Of a stretch of DNA of 5,417 bases, positions 1 to 5,198 are shown piece after piece (positions within the stretch are counted from its first letter, which is position 1; each line of letters opens with the position of its first letter). Origin of the DNA: Clostridia bacterium (lineage in GTDB: Bacteria > Bacillota_E > RBS10-35 > JAJYVN01); assembly GCA_027335515.1 (NCBI GenBank), contig DAHWHT010000370.1, positions 1 through 5,417 on the forward strand, in the 5' to 3' direction. The translations under genes and the position numbers were made by a program. The notes beneath the pieces were generated by a model. It saw only the letters and a list, made by a program, of their open reading frames with translations, was not told where the DNA came from and searched no databases.

Positions 1-271
1 CAATCTCTTTGACTGAACCGGAGCCCCCGAGTGCCTTCAGGGCCAGGAGCGTCGGCCACAGCATCTTGTCGTAGGTGGGAACTCTTGCCGCGCCCGACTC
101 GCTTTCGGTCTCAGGCTGGATAGTCGCACCCCCTCCGAAACCGGGATCGGACCGGCCTGGCCAATCGCCTACACAATACACCGGGATTGGAACGCCGTAA
201 GGACTCCGTTTTGGCGCCAAGGGCACGCTTGCGACAGTGCGGTGAAGTTTAGGCCTCCGCCACAATTTCAC
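1..271 (-). CDS. Mrr N-terminal-domain protein, probable restriction endonuclease (partial, C-terminus off window)
   Basis: Translating the minus strand below the helicase gives an open frame, closed only by a TGA at 302-304, that reaches the window edge. It ends with VPTYDKMLWPTLLALKALGG followed by SGSVKEI. This is the signature of the Mrr N-terminal winged-helix domain (Mrr_N family), which in known proteins precedes an Mrr-type nuclease domain of the PD-(D/E)XK class that cuts modified or foreign DNA. Only about 90 residues are visible and the expected catalytic part lies beyond position 1, so nuclease activity is inferred. About 60 residues precede the domain, rich in Pro and Gly (for example DWPGRSDPGFGGGA), and look like a linker. 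The start is uncertain. GTG at 271 would overlap the helicase end by 23 bases; GTG at 226 or 181 are alternatives, and none has a strong ribosome binding site. Overlap or near-contact with the helicase suggests translational coupling in one operon. Confidence 0.72.
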   Translation of the reverse strand, partial: MKLWRRPKLHRTVASVPLAPKRSPYGVPIPVYCVGDWPGRSDPGFGGGATIQPETESESGAARVPTYDKMLWPTLLALKALGGSGSVKEI

Positions 272-2921
272 CAGTCTCGAAGTTGTAGCGCCCAAGCCGG
301 CTCACGCTAGGCACCGGCCGCACCTTGGCTACGGGAAAATACGTAGACACCGGCCCCTGTTGCTCACCAACTCGGTGACCACGATACATCAGCCCATCGC
401 GGGGATGTAGAAAGATCCCATCGACAACAAACTCCTCCTCTGCACCGTGCAGCAGCATTCCAACCGAGCCCTCAAGAATGACGACGGGGCGATCGCCGGC
501 ATCCACCCCGGCGGCCACCTCGCGGGGAGAGCTGCCAGCGGCCCAAGCCAACGGCATGCCCTGCGTTGCCGCCAGACTCGCAAGGTTGTCTAGCAGTTGT
601 GCGGCAGCTTCGCACTGCCGTACGGTGTGCCCATAGACCGTCTCACCATCGGCAGTTGCCTGCGCCGTCTGGGTCGCATCACGGCACGCCTCGCGTAGGA
701 GGGAGGCGCCCGTCCTCATGCATCGCTGCATGATGCCGGACGCCAGCAGGCGCGAAGTCAACCTGAGACTCCCATACGTGCTGTCATACAAGGTGAGAAA
801 GCGAGCGCTTTCCGGTACCGGAGCATCGCCACGCACGCGGCCGGTGCCGTAAGAGACTTCCGCGCTCTCGGTCGGCACTTCAACCACGAAGGCGTCGTAC
901 ATGGCCGCGGAGGCACAGCCAAGCACCGCGGCGTCTGCCGTGGCCATGATTGGGTGGAGCAGGCAGACCCCAGTCGTAAAGAAGTTCCGTCGAAGGGCAT
1001 CTCGTTGCCAGGACGAACACGGGTAATCGTGCTGAGTCCGCGACCTACCGCGCAGTTCCTGCCACCCGCGCACGGATTCGGCGATCTGCATCTCGGCTTC
1101 CACGGCGACGAGATCACCGTGCGAGACTCCATCGATGCAGCCCGCGGCAAGGTTTGGATAGATGATCGGGGGCACCAAGAGAGGCTTGGTGGTATATCTC
1201 CGCTCGGGAGTCACAACGACCTTGCGCTGGTTCATGTACACCGCGGTGACACGGTGCGGTTGGGCCATGTAGTAGTAAACCGCCCCAGGATATGCCTCGC
1301 GCAGCAACTGGGCGTACGACACGCTGCCCAATGGTTGACGGTCGGCGCCCGCCGCGGCCCTGCGCTCGATCTGAAATCCGGTCCCGGCATCTCGTAGGGG
1401 GAATGCGTGCCACGGGTCCGAGCCGCTATCCGCCTTCAGGGCCTGCAGGTCTTGGGGAACCTGTCCCGACCTCTCTGCCGTGCACAGGTCGATGAAGCCT
1501 TCGGGCCAGTCCTGGCCCTCACCAGTCGGCAGAGCCCATCCCTCTCCAGCTCCCATCGCGTCAGCCTCGCCGCCGATGCCGGCCAAGCACATGGCGTGGA
1601 TGTACTGGATCCTGCGATTCTCAAGGTACACGGTTGACCCAGGAAGCGGTCGCGCGAGGAGAAGGCCGGGATTGCGCCGCACGACGCCATCATATGGGCT
1701 GTCTCCCGCAACCACGATGAACGTCCCGGGGCGCGCACGTCCCACGCGACCCAACCGTTGCAGCATGGTGCCGACGGAGCGCGGCACCCCAAGTTGGATG
1801 CCGAGGTCAAGTTCGCCAATATCCAGTCCCAGTTCCAAGGCACTTGTGCTGACGACGCCACTCAACTGCCCGCTCTGTAGCCAACGTTGGATTTGGGCTC
1901 GGTCTTCCTCCTCGTAGCCGGACCGGTACGGAAGCACGCTCGGAGGGAGCGGCCCGTCGGTAGCATCATCTTCACCCTCCTCGGCGGGTGCCTCCCCACG
2001 CGCCGCGATTGCCGCGAGGGCTTCGACCTGACGGCGGCTATCGACAAAGGCGATGAACCGACTTTGCCGCGTCGCCGCCACGCTCGTAATCACACGGGCG
2101 AGGGCCGTGTTGAAGTCCTTGTGCTCAGGCGGAGACACCAACATAACCCGCATGGGGTGCCGTGGTGACGAGTCGTGGTTGGCGCCGATCACTTCTGTGA
2201 TAGCACCACAAAGCCGACGTGCATGACCGGCCGGATCAACCATCGTCGCCGATGCCAGGAACCACTGCAGGGGGCGGCTGCCTCCGAGGACCTGTACCGC
2301 ATGGCGGAGGCGCCGGAACAGGAAAGCAGCATTAGAACCGAAAACACCGGTGTAGCTGTGGGCCTCATCGAGAATGACGAGCCGCAGGTGACTCACGAAT
2401 GACCGGACCTCGGGTGAGCCCAAGTTGCTTAGAAGCCAGGCATGCAACACATCGGGTGTAAAGACCACCACGCGGTTCTGCCGCAGCAGAGCCGGCCGCT
2501 GACCCATCGGCACGCTGCCGTCGATGCGAGCCACGCCAACCGGGATGCTGGCGGTTGCCGCCGCTGACCGCCAACGTTCCTCCTGCTGTTGCGCCAGTGC
2601 CCGTAAGGGATACATCACGGCGATACGCGCAGCCGGTTCCCTGGCAAGTCGGTCAAAGGCCGCCGCGTGGAACGCTAGGGTCTTGCCGGACGCCGTGCCC
2701 GTGGTAATGCAAACATCCTGGCCCCGCAGCACGACTTGGAGGCATTCGTGTTGGTGGCGGTAGATACCGCCTGGGACGGCGGCCAACACGCGACGTGCTG
2801 CAGGCGCTAACGGGAGGTCTTCTGGACCCACCACCTCGCCGGGCCGAGCGGGGAAGTGCTGTGTGTTCAGCACGTCCCAACCCTCAGCAGCGAGCAGGGC
2901 ATCCAACCGCTCATCACGCAT
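249..2921 (-). CDS. MrfA/YprA-like superfamily 2 DEAH-box helicase with DUF1998-like C-terminal region
   Basis: This is an ATP-dependent nucleic-acid helicase of 890 residues. Visible motifs are an HQ element near 56-57, motif I TGTASGKT at 74-81, Ia YPLRALAQQ near 104, Ib TPDVL near 155, II DEAH at 185-188, III SAT at 224-226, IV FIAFVDSRRQVE at 289-300, V STSALELGLDIGELD at 358-372 and VI QRLGRVGRAR at 388-397. The block around 535-580 (QLLREAYPGAVYYY) and a DUF1998-like block near 640-726 (FFTTGVCLL ... YDSTYGSLRLTSRLL) match the layout of MrfA/YprA (COG1205). The zinc-binding cysteine cluster usual at the end of DUF1998 is not evident, and about 160 further residues follow it. The ATG at 2921 is preferred over the longer open frame (to 3134) because GGAG lies 9 bases upstream and the extra 71 residues are basic, low-complexity sequence. 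MrfA acts in DNA repair, but relatives occur in defence systems such as DISARM; the adjacent Mrr-type gene favours a defence role here. The substrate is unknown. Confidence 0.93.
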   Translation of the reverse strand: MRDERLDALLAAEGWDVLNTQHFPARPGEVVGPEDLPLAPAARRVLAAVPGGIYRHQHECLQVVLRGQDVCITTGTASGKTLAFHAAAFDRLAREPAARIAVMYPLRALAQQQEERWRSAAATASIPVGVARIDGSVPMGQRPALLRQNRVVVFTPDVLHAWLLSNLGSPEVRSFVSHLRLVILDEAHSYTGVFGSNAAFLFRRLRHAVQVLGGSRPLQWFLASATMVDPAGHARRLCGAITEVIGANHDSSPRHPMRVMLVSPPEHKDFNTALARVITSVAATRQSRFIAFVDSRRQVEALAAIAARGEAPAEEGEDDATDGPLPPSVLPYRSGYEEEDRAQIQRWLQSGQLSGVVSTSALELGLDIGELDLGIQLGVPRSVGTMLQRLGRVGRARPGTFIVVAGDSPYDGVVRRNPGLLLARPLPGSTVYLENRRIQYIHAMCLAGIGGEADAMGAGEGWALPTGEGQDWPEGFIDLCTAERSGQVPQDLQALKADSGSDPWHAFPLRDAGTGFQIERRAAAGADRQPLGSVSYAQLLREAYPGAVYYYMAQPHRVTAVYMNQRKVVVTPERRYTTKPLLVPPIIYPNLAAGCIDGVSHGDLVAVEAEMQIAESVRGWQELRGRSRTQHDYPCSSWQRDALRRNFFTTGVCLLHPIMATADAAVLGCASAAMYDAFVVEVPTESAEVSYGTGRVRGDAPVPESARFLTLYDSTYGSLRLTSRLLASGIMQRCMRTGASLLREACRDATQTAQATADGETVYGHTVRQCEAAAQLLDNLASLAATQGMPLAWAAGSSPREVAAGVDAGDRPVVILEGSVGMLLHGAEEEFVVDGIFLHPRDGLMYRGHRVGEQQGPVSTYFPVAKVRPVPSVSRLGRYNFETGEIVAEA

Positions 2922-2930
2922 GCCCGTGGC

Positions 2931-2934
2931 CTCC
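2931..2934 (-). promoter_or_regulatory. Ribosome binding site of the helicase gene
   Basis: On the minus strand GGAG is followed by nine bases and then ATG (2921-2919). This is a normal Shine-Dalgarno spacing and decides the start against an upstream in-frame codon at 3134, which would add 71 residues of Arg/Pro/Ala-rich sequence without family character. Confidence 0.65.
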
Positions 2935-3185
2935 AACACGGAACGGCGTACCCGGTGCGACGGCGATTCGGAGCGGCGAGCGGGGACGAGACACACGCTG
3001 TCAAATCGGGATCCTTGCGGAGCGCCCCGCGCCGGGTACACTACACTGCGCCGCTTCCCGGCGGCGGGACCCCGTTTCCGGAGGGGCTGGGCCGGACCGC
3101 GCCTAGCGCTAGCCGCGAATCCTCTCTTCGACACGGCCGGACGGCACCCCTGCCAGTAGTGGCCAGTCGGGGCACCGCCCGTTTA
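2935..3185. other. Intergenic region upstream of the helicase
   Basis: I see no convincing gene here, although frames stay open because the DNA is GC-rich. A perfect TTGACA box sits on the minus strand at 3004-2999, pointing at the helicase, but no good -10 box follows at 16-18 bases, so it is only a candidate. On the plus strand TTGCGG (3015-3020) stands 16 bases before TACACT (3037-3042), a promoter-like pair pointing away from the helicase with no recognisable gene after it. A perfect 10-bp palindrome CTAGCGCTAG lies at 3103-3112. Confidence 0.4.
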
Positions 3186-3221
3186 GCGGAGACCCTGGGC
3201 CCGCCTCACGGTGTCTGCTCC
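3186..3221. repeat. 36-bp direct repeat, copy 1
   Basis: The first of two identical 36-bp copies, starting GCGGAGACCC and ending TGTCTGCTCC, with the palindrome GGGCCC inside. The next copy starts 71 bases further on. Read on the minus strand, this copy also carries the short coding end EQTP and TGA found at the end of the neighbouring ORF. Sequences flanking the two copies are not alike, so the repeat is bounded and not part of a longer tandem duplication. Confidence 0.85.
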
Positions 3222-3256
3222 CTGACGGGGGGGCTGCCGCCCCGTGAGCCGGTCCC
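3222..3256. other. 35-bp unique segment between repeats, with GC hairpin
   Basis: The segment separates the two 36-bp repeats. It can fold as GGGGC (3230-3234), loop TGCC, GCCCC (3239-3243), or alternatively ACGGGG (3225-3230) with CCCCGT (3240-3245). CCGTGAG at 3242-3248 is also the exact complement of CTCACGG, which occurs inside each flanking repeat. It could act as a terminator-like structure downstream of the leftward ORF, but there is no T-run. It could also be a spacer in a two-repeat CRISPR-like unit. Confidence 0.4.
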
Positions 3257-3292
3257 GCGGAGACCCTGGGCCCGCCTCACGGTGTCTGCTCC
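3257..3292. repeat. 36-bp direct repeat, copy 2
   Basis: Identical over all 36 bases to the copy beginning 71 bases to the left. Its right 16 bases (3277-3292) are the last codons and TGA stop of the leftward orphan ORF; the remaining 20 bases are non-coding sequence just after that stop. The repeat therefore straddles a gene end. Confidence 0.85.
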
Positions 3293-3720
3293 TGCCCATC
3301 CGTGACCAGGGCCCCGATCCGCCGCACCAACTGCCCCGCCAGGTGGGCCGCCGTCGCGGCGAGCGGCTCCAGGTCGAGAGGGGCAAGGGCGGCAGCCTCC
3401 CCGTGCCGGCACAGGGCCCGCAGCCCCTCGCAGAGTGCGGCCAGGTCCCGCAGCGGTTCTTCCAGGTTGGCTAGGGCCAACTCCTCATGCGCCATGGCCA
3501 CTCGCCTCCCGGTCCGAAAGAGCACCACGAGGCGCAGACCTATCTCGACGACCCGCACCAGTACCCGGTCTGGAGGCGAACCGGCCAGCCACCGCCGCAG
3601 CCCCTCGGCCCCGTCAACCTCTGCCGCGTCGAGTCGCCATGCCTGGCCAGGACCGCTCAGCGGCTGATCCACCCTCTGCCCGTAGAACCGTTCGACGATC
3701 TTCCCGACCACCGCCACCAC
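3277..3720 (-). CDS. Hypothetical protein, Leu/Ala-rich, predicted helical
   Basis: I do not recognise this family. From the GTG at 3720 the product is about 147 residues and starts VVAVVGKIVERFYGQRV. The first half contains alternating hydrophobic stretches (VRVVEIGLRLVVLF) that could be beta strands. The second half (MAHEELALANLEEPLRDLAALCEGL onward) is amphipathic and Leu/Ala/Glu/Arg-rich, probably helical. Its residue balance is coding-like, unlike the Arg/Pro/Gly-rich overlapping frames. There is no signal peptide or membrane segment. The start is uncertain: a TTG at 3780 would add 20 low-complexity residues, GTG at 3711 is downstream of a GGGGGTGG stretch, and the frame is closed by TGA at 3808-3810. 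The C-terminus (DGQEQTP, stop) lies inside a 36-bp repeat that recurs 71 bases downstream. It stands alone, about 355 bases before the helicase, so it need not belong to that operon. Confidence 0.55.
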   Translation of the reverse strand: MVAVVGKIVERFYGQRVDQPLSGPGQAWRLDAAEVDGAEGLRRWLAGSPPDRVLVRVVEIGLRLVVLFRTGRRVAMAHEELALANLEEPLRDLAALCEGLRALCRHGEAAALAPLDLEPLAATAAHLAGQLVRRIGALVTDGQEQTP

Positions 3721-3978
3721 CCCCGCACCCGCCCGTCGCGGGCGGTGGGTCAGGGTTGCGGACCCGCCGGCCTGGGTCAAGCGCGGGACGGCGTCTGGCC
3801 GTGGCGCTCACGCGGGGCGGAAAGCGCGCCAGGGCATCTGCGCACTGCATGTGGTGTGCGTAGACCTGTGGAAGCCGACCCCGATCAGCGGCACGGTGTG
3901 GGCGTCCACACGAGCCCCTCATGCGCCACCGGGTTGCGGTTGGGGCGGTTGGGCTCTGTGATCGGCGGTCGCTGGGTG
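3721..3978. other. Non-coding stretch with small hairpins and a G-rich tract
   Basis: No gene is supported here. Visible structure consists of a stem-loop CGCAC (3841-3845) with GTGCG (3856-3860), a perfect 6-bp stem GTGTGG (3896-3901) with CCACAC (3906-3911) and a four-base loop, and a G-rich tract at 3931-3953 with GGTTG-like units repeated three times. None has a T-run or a recognisable RNA-family layout, so function is unknown. Confidence 0.4.
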
Positions 3979-3994
3979 CACCCGGGTGAACCCG
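3979..3994. promoter_or_regulatory. Candidate operator, overlapping palindromes upstream of the RHH promoter
   Basis: A perfect 10-bp palindrome CACCCGGGTG (3979-3988) overlaps CGGGTGAACCCG (3983-3994), a 5-bp inverted repeat with a two-base centre. The same CACCCGGGTG occurs again at 4058-4067 on the other side of the promoter. Such repeated short palindromes fit binding by a dimeric ribbon-helix-helix repressor, and the gene that follows encodes one. Autoregulation is inferred. Confidence 0.5.
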
Positions 3995-4013
3995 GCCGCG
4001 CGGCACGGCTGGA

Positions 4014-4041
4014 TTTACGCGGGTTTGCGATATGGTACACT
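4014..4041 (+). promoter_or_regulatory. Sigma70-like promoter with extended -10 for the RHH gene
   Basis: TTTACG (4014-4019) lies 16 bases before TACACT (4036-4041), and TG sits one base before the -10 box (TGGTACACT), making an extended -10. Transcription would start near 4048, inside the palindrome GGGTTTACCC, and run through the ribosome binding site into the gene at 4098. Confidence 0.6.
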
Positions 4042-4043
4042 CG

Positions 4044-4067
4044 GGGTTTACCCGTAGCACCCGGGTG
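4044..4067. promoter_or_regulatory. Candidate operators at the transcription start and in the leader
   Basis: GGGTTTACCC (4044-4053) is a 4-bp-arm palindrome over the expected transcription start. CACCCGGGTG (4058-4067) is an exact second copy of the upstream palindrome. Together with the sites at 3979-3994 they bracket the promoter, so a bound repressor could block polymerase. The consensus appears to be GGGTnnACCC. Confidence 0.5.
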
Positions 4068-4083
4068 GCTACCATGCCTGGCC

Positions 4084-4090
4084 AGGAGGT
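4084..4090 (+). promoter_or_regulatory. Strong Shine-Dalgarno site of the RHH gene
   Basis: AGGAGGT is followed by seven bases and then ATG at 4098. This near-perfect site fixes the start at 4098 rather than at the in-frame ATG codons at 4032 or 4074, the first of which lies within the promoter. Confidence 0.8.
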
Positions 4091-4097
4091 GCTGGCG

Positions 4098-4778
4098 ATG
4101 CGTAGGAAGACATCCCCAGCCCGGCTCCGGTACGAAGCTGCCCGGCCGACCGTCACCGCGCGCATCCCTGCCGAGGTCAAGGCCAGGCTGGACGCGGTGC
4201 TCCAGCCGGAGGGCGTGACGTTTTCGGCCTGGGTCGAGGCGCAGGCTGTCGGGGCTGCCGCCCAGCATGACCAGACGGAGGCAGCGGCCCGCGCCGCCGG
4301 CTACCGGGAAGGCCTGGCCAGGGCCGCGCGCAGGGCCGCAGACCCCCACGCAGCGGATGCCCAGGCGCACGGGGAGGGGAAACGGCGCACCCGCCGTGCC
4401 GGCTTCGGTCGGCAGCCCCTCCAGCACTGCGCACAGATCGGTCGCGTAGCCCGCGTGCCCGACAAACTGGCGGAAGGACCCCTGGATCATGTTCATGCCG
4501 GCCACCAGGCCAAACAGCGCGGTCAGAAACAGGGCCGCCAGACCTGGTTCCAGGTGCTCTCGCGTGACCGACAGCACCCCCACGGCCAGGACGACGAAGG
4601 CAGAGGCCGCGACTGTCGACGGCAGGTACTGCCGCGTCTCGCGGAGTTCCAGAGCGTGCCGTTGGGCGGCATACTCCGCCTGCGCCCCGCGCGCCAGCGG
4701 CGCAGCAACTCCGGCCGAAGACCCCACAGCCGCACCTCGGCCGCCGCGGCCCTCCCCGTCAGCAGGCTGGCGGGGTAG
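4098..4778 (+). CDS. Ribbon-helix-helix-type DNA-binding protein with aberrant C-terminal tail
   Basis: The first 80 or so residues look genuine. A basic N-terminus (MRRKTSPARLRY) is followed by a beta-strand-like PTVTARIP (17-24), a helix AEVKARLDAVLQ (25-36), a turn PEGV, and a second helix TFSAWVEAQAVG (41-52). This is the ribbon-helix-helix pattern of small dimeric repressors and plasmid or mobile-element regulators. A charged Ala-rich helix follows (EAAARAAGYREGLARAARR, 61-79). After about residue 80 the frame becomes Arg/Pro/His-rich and lies antisense to a decayed ABC transporter, so the tail of some 146 residues before the TAG at 4776-4778 is probably read-through past a deletion point, not evolved protein. 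The normal end of the gene appears lost. The promoter, ribosome binding site and flanking palindromes are well formed, so the N-terminal domain may still be made and may repress itself. Confidence 0.6.
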   Translation: MRRKTSPARLRYEAARPTVTARIPAEVKARLDAVLQPEGVTFSAWVEAQAVGAAAQHDQTEAAARAAGYREGLARAARRAADPHAADAQAHGEGKRRTRRAGFGRQPLQHCAQIGRVARVPDKLAEGPLDHVHAGHQAKQRGQKQGRQTWFQVLSRDRQHPHGQDDEGRGRDCRRQVLPRLAEFQSVPLGGILRLRPARQRRSNSGRRPHSRTSAAAALPVSRLAG

Positions 4779-5134
4779 TCCGTCAACCGGCGCCGCCGCG
4801 TCCAATCCACGGCGAAGCGCCGCCCCCGTGCCCCCTGGGCGATCATCTGCCAGATGAAGACCGCATCCAGCGCCGCGGCGGCGAACGGCAGCCAGAGGGC
4901 GATGAGGCCGAGGGCGAGGGCGTTGACCGCGATGGGCGGGATCTGCTGCGCCAGCCCGAGCACCTCGGCGATCAGGTCCGGCCCCCGGGTGTCCGCGCCC
5001 TCGCCGACCCGCCGGTGCACGTCGTGCGTGGCCTCGGCGTCGAAGACCTCGACCGGCACGCGCGCCGCCTTGGACAGAGCGGCCCGCTGGATCGCCGCCC
5101 CCGCCCCGGCGCGCGCCCGTTCGCGGATCAACGG
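4340..5134 (-). pseudogene. Relic of an ABC exporter (membrane domain), truncated at both ends and frameshifted
   Basis: Two minus-strand frames join to give one ABC-exporter membrane domain. The first (about 5134 to 4688) reads ARVPVEVFDAEATHDVHRR, then a hydrophobic segment (IAVNALALGLIALWLPFAAA), then the typical coupling region LLTGRAAAAEVRLWGLRPEL and LRRW. The second (about 4688 to 4340) continues with AEYAAQRHALELRETRQYLP, two hydrophobic segments (VAASAFVVLAVGVLSV; LAALFLTALFGLVAGMNMI) and PFPLPVRLGIRCVGV, which resembles the first strand of the ATPase domain. The change of frame falls near 4685-4690 beside a GGGG run and fits a one-base loss or a two-base gain. The first membrane helices, the Walker motifs and the signature motif are absent. 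Sequencing error could explain the shift but not both truncations. The left edge abuts the RHH reading frame; the right edge lies 65 bases after the scpB stop. Confidence 0.65.
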
Positions 5135-5198
5135 ACGGCAGAGGCGGGCCACACGGCTGCGCTTTCGTCCCCGGTCGCCACCAGTGCCAAGGACAGCG

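Noticed and set aside
954..1917. Several rightward frames inside the helicase gene
   Set aside because: They lie antisense to well-conserved helicase motifs and have no recognisable content.
2999..3004. TTGACA as the helicase -35 box
   Set aside because: The hexamer is perfect but nothing like TATAAT occurs at the right distance, so I do not call a promoter.
3015..3042. Rightward promoter TTGCGG-16-TACACT
   Set aside because: It matches only partly, and no plausible rightward gene follows before 4098; the open frames there are GC artefacts.
3103..3112. CTAGCGCTAG palindrome as an operator
   Set aside because: It is a single isolated copy with no matching site nearby, so chance is as likely.
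2922..3134. N-terminal 71-residue extension of the helicase frame
   Set aside because: It is Arg/Pro/Ala-rich with no helicase-family character, and a proper GGAG site stands before the ATG at 2921.
3186..3292. Calling a CRISPR array as a feature
   Set aside because: Only two repeats, no cas gene in the window, no typical repeat ends, and overlap with a gene end; I list it as direct repeats instead.
3487..4218. Rightward 243-residue open frame
   Set aside because: Its product is Pro/Arg/His-rich without family motifs; it crosses the orphan ORF, the promoter region and the start of the RHH gene.
3885..4340. Continuation of the minus-strand ABC frame past 4340
   Set aside because: The similarity to ABC exporters ends there; the rest is antisense to the RHH domain and its control region.
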